Origin: Burkholderiales bacterium
GTDB lineage: Bacteria > Pseudomonadota > Gammaproteobacteria > Burkholderiales > Burkholderiaceae_C
NCBI GenBank assembly: GCA_947381415.1
Contig: CANCVB010000001.1
Coordinates: 186,001-250,000 of the forward strand
DNA length: 64,000 bases
Reading direction: 5' to 3'
Shown: positions 36,491 to 44,525 of the stretch, one piece after another
How positions within the stretch are numbered: the first letter of the stretch is position 1
Layout: each line of letters opens with the position of its first letter
Program-made: the position numbers and the translations under genes
The notes under the pieces: model-generated
What the model was told of the DNA's origin: nothing
The model's input: the letters and a program-made list of their open reading frames with translations, nothing else
Databases searched by the model: none

Positions 36491-37248
36491 ACAGCTTCTT
36501 TCAACTTTTTTTGGTGTGGGGCGTGTTGTTGGTTTTTTTGCTCGTTCTGTATGTGATCGACAAAGTCAACGTCATTTACCAAGGCTATTCACGAGAAGAG
36601 GTGCCTGCCACCTACGACGATGGCCTGTTTGGTGAATTGGCGGGCAAAACCCTGTGGGACGCCATGAGCGGCATCCCTTTGCCAGGCGTGGATGCGAAAC
36701 ATGTCTCAGATTTAAAACCGCATTACGAGCCCATCTTGCGCCAACACATTGAACAAGTGTTCATGGAAGGCTATAACCACGGCAAAGCCGGTACCGTGGG
36801 TGTGCCTACCAACAACCGCCAAGTGCCTACGCCGCGTGGCTCGGTGGTGTCATGGTTGCCTATGCACCATTTGGCCAGTCTTTACCAAGCCGGCGTCGAT
36901 TTCGCCTCCAGCCAACCCGATGATGTGCTGCGAATTCAGCAGTCTCTGGACCAAGTCACCGGCATGATTTACGCCCGCATTGGCTTAGGTCTGGGTGAAC
37001 CGTATTCCGCAACCTTGCTGATTCATCCCGTGACTTCGGAAGAAGACGCGATGTTGCCGCCCGCTGAGGAAGCAGCAGCGCCAGTGGCGACACCTGCCGC
37101 GGCTGCACCTGCCGCTTTGGCCGCTGCATTGCCTGCCATGGCAGACAATTTGGCCGACAGTGGCGAGGTATTGGAGCCCGACTTGTCCCAGTTGAACAGC
37201 CTGCAGGCCGCCAGTAGCGAAGATAAGGCGGTACCCGTTGCTGCCTGA
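36487..37248 (+). CDS. Unknown single-pass membrane protein in the fliA operon
   Basis: I do not recognise this 253-residue protein. Residues 5-25 are a membrane anchor (FQLFLVWGVLLVFLLVLYVI), so residues from about 27 on face one side of the inner membrane. Residues 30-185 look folded (motifs GYSREEVPATYDDGLFGEL, IEQVFMEGYNHGKAG, SVVSWLPMHHLASLYQAG). From about 190 the chain is Ala/Pro-rich and disordered. The ATG overlaps the fliA stop (ATGA), giving firm translational coupling with sigma-28 and pointing to a flagellar or chemotaxis role. It has no visible catalytic motif. Confidence 0.75.
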   Translation: MNSFFQLFLVWGVLLVFLLVLYVIDKVNVIYQGYSREEVPATYDDGLFGELAGKTLWDAMSGIPLPGVDAKHVSDLKPHYEPILRQHIEQVFMEGYNHGKAGTVGVPTNNRQVPTPRGSVVSWLPMHHLASLYQAGVDFASSQPDDVLRIQQSLDQVTGMIYARIGLGLGEPYSATLLIHPVTSEEDAMLPPAEEAAAPVATPAAAAPAALAAALPAMADNLADSGEVLEPDLSQLNSLQAASSEDKAVPVAA

Positions 37249-37250
37249 TC

Positions 37251-37277
37251 TCAAGTTAAGCCGTATGACGCCGATGT
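37251..37277 (+). promoter_or_regulatory. Sigma-28 promoter of fliS-motA-motB
   Basis: TCAAGTTA (37251-37258), an 11-base spacer and GCCGATGT (37270-37277) match the FliA consensus closely. It begins three bases after the stop of the preceding gene and lies 38 bases before the fliS ATG. Confidence 0.8.
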
Positions 37278-37314
37278 ATCCATGGTCAATGATTGAACAC
37301 AGGAGAACCTGATC

Positions 37315-37740
37315 ATGCGAGCCCATTCCAAAGCCATTGCGAGTTATGGCGACGTCAAGGTAACCACCGGCGTTTCCAAAGCCAGCAATAACGTCGAACT
37401 CATACAAATGCTGTTTGACGGCTTGATCGAGAGCCTGGCGACCACCAAAGGCCATATTCAACACAACAACATTGTTGAAAAAGGCAAATCCATCGCCCGT
37501 GCCAGCCGTATCGTGATCGGTCTGCAAGGCGCTTTGGACTTTGACAAAGGCGGCGAACTCGCCGGCAATTTGAACGAACTTTATAACTACATCACGCGCC
37601 GTTTACTGCATGTGAATGCGCGCAATGACTTGGTGGCCTTGGATGAAATCCATGGCTTGATGACAGAAATTCGCAGCGCATGGGAAACCGTGCCTGCTTT
37701 GATCCCGCGAACCGCCCCTGGACGCGAATTTGTAAATTGA
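37315..37740 (+). CDS. fliS: Flagellin export chaperone FliS
   Basis: A 141-residue, mostly helical cytoplasmic chaperone that binds the flagellin C-terminus and delivers it to FlhA. The FliS signature is visible: YGDVKVTTGVSKASNNVELI, then LIQMLFDGLIESL and LNELYNYITRRLLHVNARND. A strong AGGAGA site precedes the ATG. A sigma-28 promoter lies directly upstream, as expected for a late gene. Flagellin itself is not in this window, and fliD is 25 kb away rather than adjacent. Confidence 0.93.
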   Translation: MRAHSKAIASYGDVKVTTGVSKASNNVELIQMLFDGLIESLATTKGHIQHNNIVEKGKSIARASRIVIGLQGALDFDKGGELAGNLNELYNYITRRLLHVNARNDLVALDEIHGLMTEIRSAWETVPALIPRTAPGREFVN

Positions 37741-37741
37741 T

Positions 37742-37767
37742 ATTTTGTCGGGTCAAATTGACAAAAT
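37742..37767. repeat. Inverted repeat between fliS and motA
   Basis: ATTTTGTC (37742-37749) and GACAAAAT (37760-37767) form a perfect 8-bp inverted repeat directly after the fliS stop. A second imperfect stem (37799-37824, CATGTTGGCG with CGTCAGCATG) follows. Neither has a clear T-run after a GC-rich stem, so strong termination is unlikely; attenuation or mRNA processing is possible. Confidence 0.4.
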
Positions 37768-37845
37768 AATCAGTTAATCTAGGGACAGTTTTGCGAGGCA
37801 TGTTGGCGTGAAAACGTCAGCATGCTTTAACACTTGGAGCTTGCA

Positions 37846-38706
37846 ATGGCAGCAGTTGGTTTGGTTGTATTGATGATCGCCGTGTTCGGTGTGTTCGTTG
37901 CCCACGGCGGTGATTTGGCACCTGTGATCAAGGCAGCGCCTTGGGAGTTTGCCCAGATTTTTGGCGCGGCGGTCGCAGCCGGTTTGATCAGTAACAGTGG
38001 TGCCACAGTGGGTTCGGGTTTCAGCGCCGTTGGCAAAGTGTTCAAGGGCCCGAAATACCACAAAGACGATTATTTGGCCATTATTTTGGTGGTGTCCAAA
38101 ATCTTGAAAACCCTTAAAGCCGAGGGCGCGGTGGCGTTGGAGCCGCACATTGAAAACCCAGAGTCCAGCGCGATCTTTGCCGAATACCCCCCCTTGTTGC
38201 AAGACCACGCCTTGCTCGACATGATTTGCGACACCATCCGTTTGATGGTGGTGTCTTCTGGCAATTTAAGCCCTTACGCGGTGGAAGACGTGATGGTGGC
38301 CAACATCAAAAACCACCACCACCACGAAATGCTGAATGCGGCTTTTTGGTCGAGCATGGAAGGTGCCTTGCCTGCGCTGGGTATTGTGGCCTGTGTGTTG
38401 GGTGTGGTGAAAACCATGGGTGCGATTGACCAGCCCCCCCCTGTGTTGGGTGCCTTGATCGGCAGTGCGTTGGTGGGTACGTTCATGGGCGTGTTGTTGG
38501 CTTACGGTGTTGCCGGTCCTTTTGCGGTGCGTATCGCACAGGTGATCGACGAAGACGGTGAAGTTTTCAAATGCGTTCAATACCTGATCGTTGCCAATTT
38601 GCATGGCCATCCCATGCCTTTGGTGATTGAGGCCGCCAGGTCTGCCATTAACCACCACAACAAACCGTCGTTCGGAGAGATCTTCGACGGTATGCGAGGC
38701 AAATAA
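37846..38706 (+). CDS. motA: Flagellar motor stator protein MotA
   Basis: The proton-channel stator subunit with four membrane segments, 286 residues from the ATG at 37846 (GGAG ten bases upstream); a TTG at 37834 is less likely. The hydrophobic N-terminus MAAVGLVVLMIAVFGVFVAHG, the large cytoplasmic loop and the Pro-containing channel helices (PPPVLGALIGSALVGTFMG) are typical. The start lacks the extra residues of E. coli MotA but the length is close. It is 2 bases upstream of motB. Confidence 0.93.
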   Translation: MAAVGLVVLMIAVFGVFVAHGGDLAPVIKAAPWEFAQIFGAAVAAGLISNSGATVGSGFSAVGKVFKGPKYHKDDYLAIILVVSKILKTLKAEGAVALEPHIENPESSAIFAEYPPLLQDHALLDMICDTIRLMVVSSGNLSPYAVEDVMVANIKNHHHHEMLNAAFWSSMEGALPALGIVACVLGVVKTMGAIDQPPPVLGALIGSALVGTFMGVLLAYGVAGPFAVRIAQVIDEDGEVFKCVQYLIVANLHGHPMPLVIEAARSAINHHNKPSFGEIFDGMRGK

Positions 38707-38708
38707 CC

Positions 38709-39782
38709 ATGGCTGAAGCAGCAGTCGCCGAAGCAGACGCCGCCATAGACGACGCGCCTGCGGAAGCCGCACCCGAAACGCCCGCAGCGGCGCCGGCCGC
38801 AGAGGCGCTCGCGCCGGTCATCATCATCAAGAAAATTGAAGATGGTCACGGCGGCGCCCACGGTGGTGCGTGGAAGATTGCGCTGGCCGACATGATGACC
38901 GCCATGATGGCGTTCTTCTTGTTGATGTGGTTGCTCGGCGCCTCCAATGCCGACCAACGCAAAAGCATTGCTGACTATTTCAAACCCACCTCGCACAGCT
39001 TGACCCCCGTGGGTCAATTGGCGGGCTCCAACGGTGTCTTGGGTGGCCGCTCCATCATCGACCCCGATGCCTTTCCCTATGGTTCACGCCAAACCGGTTT
39101 GTTGGAGCGCTTGACGCCCAAGTCTGAGGGCGGCCCCAACCCAGATACCGAACCGGGTCCCGAAAATGAAAACGAGGCCAAAGACCCCACCTCAGGCGGC
39201 AAAGGCGAGGGTGCAGGCTCTGGCGAAGGCGGCAAAGGCGAGGGCGGCAGCGACCCCGAAAAAATGACCAAAGCCGAACGCAAAGCCGCGGCGGAACAAG
39301 AAGACAAAGAAAACTTTGAAAAGCTTGAAAAAGAGCTGAAAGAAAAGCTGTCTGAAAACAAAAAATTTGAAACCTTGAAGGACAAGGTGGCGATCAGCCG
39401 AGACAAAGACGGCTTGCGTATCGAAATCATCGACAACGCCGATTTCGCCATGTTCCCCAGCGGTGGCGTGGGCATGCAAGGCAAGGCTGCGGCCTTGATT
39501 GGTGAGGTGGCAGCGTCTTTGGGTGGCATGCCCAACCAGGTGGCCATCCGCGGTCATACCGATGCGGTGCCCTTCCAAAACCCTGAAGGTAAAAACAACT
39601 GGTCCTTGTCGGCAGAACGCGCCGAGGCCACGCGTCAAATTTTGCAGAAAAAAGGCATCAAGGAAGAGCGCTTTAAACGCATTGAGGGTGTGGCCGATAC
39701 CGACCCCTTTAACCCCAAGGACAAGTTTGATCCGCGTAACCGCCGCATGAGCATCACGGTGCTCAACCAAGACCCGAAATAA
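38709..39782 (+). CDS. motB: Flagellar motor stator protein MotB
   Basis: The peptidoglycan-anchored stator subunit, 357 residues. The essential proton-accepting Asp is Asp61 (ALADMMTAMMAFFLLMWLLG), about 30 residues later than in E. coli (Asp32), because of an Ala/Pro/Glu-rich N-terminal extension. A long charged periplasmic linker (about residues 138-220, Gly/Glu/Lys-rich) leads to the OmpA-like domain (AIRGHTDAVPFQNPEGKNN, then LSAERAEATRQIL). The gene is convergent with the FleQ-like gene, with three bases between them. Confidence 0.95.
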   Translation: MAEAAVAEADAAIDDAPAEAAPETPAAAPAAEALAPVIIIKKIEDGHGGAHGGAWKIALADMMTAMMAFFLLMWLLGASNADQRKSIADYFKPTSHSLTPVGQLAGSNGVLGGRSIIDPDAFPYGSRQTGLLERLTPKSEGGPNPDTEPGPENENEAKDPTSGGKGEGAGSGEGGKGEGGSDPEKMTKAERKAAAEQEDKENFEKLEKELKEKLSENKKFETLKDKVAISRDKDGLRIEIIDNADFAMFPSGGVGMQGKAAALIGEVAASLGGMPNQVAIRGHTDAVPFQNPEGKNNWSLSAERAEATRQILQKKGIKEERFKRIEGVADTDPFNPKDKFDPRNRRMSITVLNQDPK

Positions 39783-39785
39783 AGC

Positions 39786-40898
39786 TTAAGCGGTTCGCAG
39801 GTCGTATTTGTTGATCTTCTCGATCAAGGTGGTGCGCTGAAGGTTGAGCAACTTGGCGGTGCGCGACACATTGCCTTGCGAGCGCTCCAAGGCTTGTTCG
39901 ATGATGTTGCGCTCAATTTCTGCCAAGCGGTCTTTCAGCGACATGCCCTCGGGCGGCAAATGCGGCATGCCTTGGGCCAGCATGATGATGCTCTCCACCT
40001 CGTTGTCTTGCGGGACTGGTTGGTCCACCATGGCCGAGCCACCCATTTCAGCCAGTACCTCGGGCGGCGGCGTCATGTCTTGTGAGATGCATGGCCCCAT
40101 CTGCAACAGCATTTGCTCTTGTATGGGCACCAAACCTTTGGGCAACAAACTTGGTGGAATCGAGCGAATGTCGAGTTCTTGGCCCGCATACAAGGTGCTG
40201 AAACGGTCCATCAAATTCGTCAGTTCGCGCACATTGCCAGGCCAAGCGTAGTTGACCAAGGCGTCTAAAAACGCCGCATTGAAACGAATCGATGGCGCTT
40301 GGGGTGTTCGGTAATGCGCGGCATAAAAATTCAGCAACTCAGGAATGTCTTGCGGGCGCTCGCGCAAAGGCGGCGTGACCACGGGCAGCACATTAAGCCG
40401 ATAGTACAAATCTTCGCGAAAGCGACCGGCTTGAATTTCGGCCTCTAAATCACGGTGTGTGGCGGCAATGACACGAACGTCGATGGGAATTTGCCGTGTT
40501 GAGCCAACCGGGTCAATCACCCGCTCTTGCAAGACACGCAGCAATTTAACCTGCATGTCTAGTGACATGTCGCCAATTTCATCTAAAAAGATGGTGCCAC
40601 CATGGGCCAGTTCGAAGCGGCCAATGCGGTCAGCGACCGCGCCCGTGAAAGAGCCTTTGCGGTGACCAAAGAGTTCACTTTCCAATAACTCTTTGGGAAT
40701 GGCTGAACAATTTATGGGTACAAATGAGCCACCCAAACGGTCAGATTGCTCGTGCAGCGAACGCGCCAAAAGCTCCTTGCCCGTGCCACTTTCGCCCGTG
40801 ATGAGGACCGTGGCGGCGGAATTGGCAATGGTGGAGATAAGGCGGCGCAGGGCTTGCGCGATCGGGCTGGTACCGATGAAATGAGAGGGTGCTTTCAT
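39786..40898 (-). CDS. FleQ/FlrA-like sigma-54-dependent activator without N-terminal domain
   Basis: A 370-residue enhancer-binding protein. It starts almost directly with the AAA+ domain: Walker A GESGTGKE at 35-42, the sigma-54 contact loop GSFTGA at 82-87 (usually GAFTGA), then FLDEIGDMSLDMQVKLLRVL. A Fis-type helix-turn-helix lies at about 330-368 (ERSQGNVSRTAKLLNLQRTT). The AAA+ sequence is closest in style to FleQ. There is no receiver or FleQ regulatory domain. It probably activates the sigma-54 promoters found before fliK, flhA, flgA and flgB. Confidence 0.85.
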   Translation of the reverse strand: MKAPSHFIGTSPIAQALRRLISTIANSAATVLITGESGTGKELLARSLHEQSDRLGGSFVPINCSAIPKELLESELFGHRKGSFTGAVADRIGRFELAHGGTIFLDEIGDMSLDMQVKLLRVLQERVIDPVGSTRQIPIDVRVIAATHRDLEAEIQAGRFREDLYYRLNVLPVVTPPLRERPQDIPELLNFYAAHYRTPQAPSIRFNAAFLDALVNYAWPGNVRELTNLMDRFSTLYAGQELDIRSIPPSLLPKGLVPIQEQMLLQMGPCISQDMTPPPEVLAEMGGSAMVDQPVPQDNEVESIIMLAQGMPHLPPEGMSLKDRLAEIERNIIEQALERSQGNVSRTAKLLNLQRTTLIEKINKYDLRTA

Positions 40899-40975
40899 GC
40901 TTAAAGAGATTGTGACGCATGGCTTAAATACGGCAAGTCGTCAAAAGTATTCCACCAATAACTTGCAAAGCCCCT

Positions 40976-41002
40976 TAAAGAACCGCCGCTGTGTTCCGAT
41001 TC
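40976..41002 (+). promoter_or_regulatory. Sigma-28-type promoter of the flgP-like operon
   Basis: TAAAGAAC (40976-40983), 11 bases and TCCGATTC (40995-41002) keep the TAAAG and CCGAT cores of the FliA consensus. It lies 31 bases before the flgP-like ATG, in the gap shared with the divergent FleQ-like gene. Confidence 0.6.
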
Positions 41003-41032
41003 CTAGCTTGAACCCATTCAGAGGAACCTACC

Positions 41033-41575
41033 ATGATGTACCGAATTGCTCTCGCTGCTGCCGCTTTGTCTGGCTTGACCGCTTGCGAAACCATTCATTC
41101 CTTGACAGCCCCTAACCAGGCGCCTGTGGTGGCCATGGCTGGCCCTGCAAGCCTTTCTTCAGCCAAAGTGGCGCCCTCGGTGGCGCCCGAACCCGCGCCT
41201 GTCTCCATGATCACGCCGATGATGGAAAAGCGCGAAACCTTTGTGGCCACGGGCTATGCTGTTATCAGTATCCAAAACCATAAAAATCCCGCGCAACAGC
41301 GTTTGCTCGCGATCCGCGCTTCCAAGTTAGACGCTTACCGTGCGTTGACCGAACAAGTCTATGGTCAGCAAATGGATGCCACCACCACTGTGGCGGACAT
41401 GACGGTGATGAATGACACATTCCGCGCCCGCGTTGAAGGCGTGATTTACGGTGCCAATTTGGTGAGCATCACCCCCATCGGTGACGACACCTACGAGACC
41501 ACCTTGTCGCTGGACCGCAATGCTGTGCAAGATTTACGCACGCTGTACCTGACCCAAATCGCTGCCCGCCGTTAA
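41033..41575 (+). CDS. FlgP-like LPP20-family outer-membrane lipoprotein
   Basis: A 180-residue lipoprotein: signal peptide with lipobox LTAC (Cys19), so it should be lipidated and sorted to the outer membrane. The C-terminal 110 residues (QQRLLAIRASKLDAYRALTE, then NDTFRARVEGVIYGANLVS) fit the LPP20 domain of Vibrio FlgP, part of the H-ring around the flagellar L ring. Neighbours flgT-like downstream and flgN-flgM-flgA nearby reproduce the Vibrio context. An AGGAA site precedes the ATG at 41033. Confidence 0.75.
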   Translation: MMYRIALAAAALSGLTACETIHSLTAPNQAPVVAMAGPASLSSAKVAPSVAPEPAPVSMITPMMEKRETFVATGYAVISIQNHKNPAQQRLLAIRASKLDAYRALTEQVYGQQMDATTTVADMTVMNDTFRARVEGVIYGANLVSITPIGDDTYETTLSLDRNAVQDLRTLYLTQIAARR

Positions 41576-41597
41576 ACCAAACCAAACCAAACCAAAA
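41574..41597 (+). repeat. Pentanucleotide tandem repeat (AAACC)4
   Basis: Four perfect AAACC units plus AAAA follow directly on, and share bases with, the stop codon of the flgP-like gene, in the 38-base gap before the flgT-like gene. Repeat number could vary by slippage and alter the spacing of the downstream ribosome-binding region without affecting either reading frame. Confidence 0.85.
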
Positions 41598-41613
41598 TCT
41601 TGGGCTGACGCAA

Positions 41614-42687
41614 ATGCAACGACGCACGCTTTCCTTGGTGGTGACCGCCTGGGCATTGGCCAATGCCTTGCTGTCCTCGGTGTGGGCGCAGGCGCTCACC
41701 GCTGAAGAGCGTTTGGACGCGATTCGGCAGTCCTTGGTCCAGCGCTCGCTAGAGGGGCCAACCCAGGTACGTTCTACCCAGTGGGTGGACGGCAATGGCG
41801 CTTTGCGCGAGAGCAACAGCTTTGTCACCGGCATGGAAGTGCGTGGTGTGCGTATCTTGGCGTATGGCCGCGACATGGACAAACAAGCCACGGCCAACGG
41901 CATGCAACTCGATGGCAAAACCGCTTTGGCGCCCACTTGCACATCCCCAGCCGCTGATGGTGCTGTGTGGCACCAACTGAACTGGGAAGTGCGCTATGCC
42001 TCCCCCATGCCGGCAGCACGTCGCTATGAAGCCCAGTTGATTGCCCAGAGCTTTCGCCAGCACACGTTTGCCGCTTCACACCATGCCAAAACCTGGCGGG
42101 TGAGCGAGCGTAAGTTGCCACAGGATGGCTACGAGCAATTGTTGGTGGGACAGGGCGAGCAGAACGTGCCTTGGGTTTTGCGCGTGACGGTTGCCGCCAG
42201 TTTGGACAGCTATGTCGCTGCCAACATCTATGACGTGACTTGGGAGGTGATTGGCCGTGGTGCTGGCCAAGACCCTGCTTACCGTGGGTCGCAACAAATC
42301 AGCATCGATGTGCCACGCACCGTGGGTATCGAGTCCAAGCCTTTGCCACCGGTTGTGGTGGCGCAAATCCAAGCCAGCTTGCAAACTTTCCAAGAAGGCA
42401 TGGAAAAAGTGCTGTCTTGCAAAGTGCCTCAGTTTCAGGTGGTGAATGTGAATGGCGGTAGCGTGCGCATCGCTGGTGGCGCTGCCAGTGGCATCCGCGT
42501 GGGCAGCCAAATGGTGCTAGCCGACCGCCTCAAATTGCCTTTGCGTGCTTTGGAGCCGCGCGCTTTGGAGCGTCTTGCCATGGGCGAGGTCGTCTCTGTG
42601 AGCGATTATTATGCGGAGATCAAACTCACCGCTGCAAGCAAATTTCCCGCAAATGCGCAATGGGTCGCCATTCCGCATACGCCTTGA
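41614..42687 (+). CDS. FlgT-like flagellar assembly protein
   Basis: A 357-residue exported protein with a Sec signal peptide (residues 1-26, ending VWAQ). It shows the overall layout of Vibrio FlgT: an N-terminal part, a middle domain, and a C-terminal beta domain (VNVNGGSVRIAGGAASGIRVGS) resembling the FlgT C-terminal fold. FlgT builds the periplasmic H-ring that stabilises the basal body and recruits the T-ring. The assignment rests on position after a FlgP-like lipoprotein and on similarity of style; sequence identity to Vibrio is probably low. Confidence 0.7.
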   Translation: MQRRTLSLVVTAWALANALLSSVWAQALTAEERLDAIRQSLVQRSLEGPTQVRSTQWVDGNGALRESNSFVTGMEVRGVRILAYGRDMDKQATANGMQLDGKTALAPTCTSPAADGAVWHQLNWEVRYASPMPAARRYEAQLIAQSFRQHTFAASHHAKTWRVSERKLPQDGYEQLLVGQGEQNVPWVLRVTVAASLDSYVAANIYDVTWEVIGRGAGQDPAYRGSQQISIDVPRTVGIESKPLPPVVVAQIQASLQTFQEGMEKVLSCKVPQFQVVNVNGGSVRIAGGAASGIRVGSQMVLADRLKLPLRALEPRALERLAMGEVVSVSDYYAEIKLTAASKFPANAQWVAIPHTP

Positions 42688-42706
42688 TTTTCAGGAGTGA
42701 TTGACC

Positions 42707-43342
42707 ATGTTGTTTGCCCTTACCCGTAGCTTCGCCAGTCCCTTGGTTTTCTCCTGTGTCGTGATGTCAACGGCCTGGGCCGCGGAGTCTGCGCGCCAAG
42801 CCCCTTTGGAGTTGCCCAAAGAGCTCGTGCCCGCTGAAGCCATGCCTGTCAAAAAACCCATTCCCAAGCCCATCAAAGTGGCCAAGGCAGACATTCCCCC
42901 CGAGCCCAACAGTGCCGCCGTGGCCACGCCCGTGGCACCCGCTTCCAAACCCGTGGTGGAAGACATGGCCGCCGCTGTTTGGAAAACCCATACCGTGGTT
43001 GCAGGCGATACCTTGGACAAAGTGGTTCAAAAATACTATGCCAACAGCCCCTTGAAAATCGAGGTGTTGCGTGACTGGGTCGTGGTGAACAACCCCAAGG
43101 CTTTCACCAAAGCCAACACGAAAAAATTGCAACCTGGCACGGTACTGAATTTGGCTGACCAAGCCGAGTTGATTCAAAAGCTGATGCCCAGCCCCAGCGT
43201 GAAAGCCAGTACCCAAGCGGTGCCCAACAGCCCGTCACCCAATCCCTTGCCAGCACCGGTCGGTGGCGCGGCGGCGCACCAAGCGGGTAATATGCAAGCG
43301 CTGGTTGAACCCAACAAACGCAACTGGGTGCGCTACCCCTGA
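42707..43342 (+). CDS. Periplasmic LysM/FimV-like protein of the flagellar operon
   Basis: A 211-residue protein with an N-terminal signal peptide (cleavage near AWAAES, residue 26). A Pro/Lys/Ala-rich linker follows to about residue 88, then a LysM/FimV-type domain (THTVVAGDTLDKVVQKYYAN, then LRDWVVVNNPKAF and KKLQPGTVLNL). The C-terminal tail is Pro/Ser-rich. LysM domains bind peptidoglycan, so it could anchor flagellar ring parts to the wall. The ATG at 42707 has an AGGAG site; a TTG at 42701 is less likely. It lies 19 bases after the flgT-like gene. Confidence 0.72.
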   Translation: MLFALTRSFASPLVFSCVVMSTAWAAESARQAPLELPKELVPAEAMPVKKPIPKPIKVAKADIPPEPNSAAVATPVAPASKPVVEDMAAAVWKTHTVVAGDTLDKVVQKYYANSPLKIEVLRDWVVVNNPKAFTKANTKKLQPGTVLNLADQAELIQKLMPSPSVKASTQAVPNSPSPNPLPAPVGGAAAHQAGNMQALVEPNKRNWVRYP

Positions 43343-43381
43343 TACCTGCTGCCGCCTTGGGCGGTGCCAAGGACAAGCCAG

Positions 43382-44521
43382 ATGCTCGGTCCCGAACTTG
43401 TGAGTGCTGCCAGCCGGATAGGCTCAGTCCAGGTGGAGAACCGTTCGGTCTGGGTGCAAACACCGGTGGCCCAGCAACTGGGTTTGCGCGATGGGCAAAT
43501 CGTGCAAGCCACCGTCGAGGTTCGTGACCAACGGGTTCGACTGTGGTTGAAAGATTTCTTTTTTGAATTGCCCAATGGCTGGGTGCTCAAAGACGGCGAT
43601 AAACCGTTTTTGCGGGTCAGCCATAACGCGGGCAATTGGGGCTTTTTGATCCAAGCCTATCCCAACGGCCAAGCGCCTGCCGCGACTGCCACGCCGGTGA
43701 ACCAGTTGTTTGGCTTGCGTGAGACACCACCAGCGATGCTGTTGGACACAGCCACCCCCGAGCCATTGCCCAACCGTTTGGGCATGTTGCTGATGCATCC
43801 GCCCGGTTTCGCCACGTTTTCCAAGTTGCTCAACGACATCGCGCAAGGCAGTTGGGGCGCCCAAGCCGAGATCGGGCCGTGGTTAGGGCGTCTTTTGCAG
43901 CAGCGCAATTCCTTGGCACAAATGAACCCTGGCATGTTGCGCAAAGCGGTGCTGGGGCAGGCTCGCAGCATTGAAAATATTTTGTTGCAAGGCCAAGAGG
44001 GCGCGGACGAACCCAAGAGTTTGCTCAAACGCATTTTGGGCATGTTGACCGAAGAAGGCGGCAGCAAAGAAACCTTGCGCCAATTGGAAGAAGCCACCAC
44101 CGAGTTTGAGGCGGCACAAGCTCAAAGCGCGCAAAAAATGTTGCAAGGTGAACTTTCATTGCATGTCATCTTGCCCTTCGTAGACCATGAACCTGTGGAT
44201 TTGCATTTCCAGCGCCCGCCACGCAAAAAAGGCCAAGAAGAGCCGCCACTGAGCGTGGACATCCATTCACGCAGCCGCGTGTTGGGCGAGGTGTGGCTGA
44301 ACACCCAAATCTCCAAAGGCAACGATGTGGATTTGGTGATGTGGGCCATGCGCGGCGAGGTGGCGCATTTGGCGCGCGAACGCTCGGGCGAATTGGGACT
44401 GGAGCTAGGCTCGGCAGGCTTGCAGCTTCAGTCGTTTCAAATTTTCAATGCGCCTCGACCGCTGGCCAGGGTGAGCGAGTCCACGGGGACGCGGGGCTCG
44501 GTGGTTGATTTAAGGGCATGA
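43382..44521 (+). CDS. Second FliK-like hook-length-control domain protein
   Basis: A 379-residue cytoplasmic-looking protein whose C-terminal domain (LSLHVILPFVDHEPVDLHFQ, then GEVWLNTQISKGNDVDLVMW and SAGLQLQSFQIF) fits the FliK C-terminal (Flg_hook) fold. The N-terminal half has a short beta-rich region (SVQVENRSVWVQTPVAQQLG) rather than the Ala/Gln-rich spacer of classical FliK. The start at 43382 has AAGGA upstream; GTG 43364 is an alternative. It is followed by an FhlB-like gene. The canonical fliK is at 29332-31131, so this is a paralogue. Confidence 0.68.
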   Translation: MLGPELVSAASRIGSVQVENRSVWVQTPVAQQLGLRDGQIVQATVEVRDQRVRLWLKDFFFELPNGWVLKDGDKPFLRVSHNAGNWGFLIQAYPNGQAPAATATPVNQLFGLRETPPAMLLDTATPEPLPNRLGMLLMHPPGFATFSKLLNDIAQGSWGAQAEIGPWLGRLLQQRNSLAQMNPGMLRKAVLGQARSIENILLQGQEGADEPKSLLKRILGMLTEEGGSKETLRQLEEATTEFEAAQAQSAQKMLQGELSLHVILPFVDHEPVDLHFQRPPRKKGQEEPPLSVDIHSRSRVLGEVWLNTQISKGNDVDLVMWAMRGEVAHLARERSGELGLELGSAGLQLQSFQIFNAPRPLARVSESTGTRGSVVDLRA

Positions 44522-44525
44522 GCAC

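Noticed and set aside
40921-40980. Sigma-54 promoter near TTGCA at 40964 before the flgP-like gene
   Set aside because: No GG-containing -24 element at the right distance; the sigma-28-type site at 40976 fits better.
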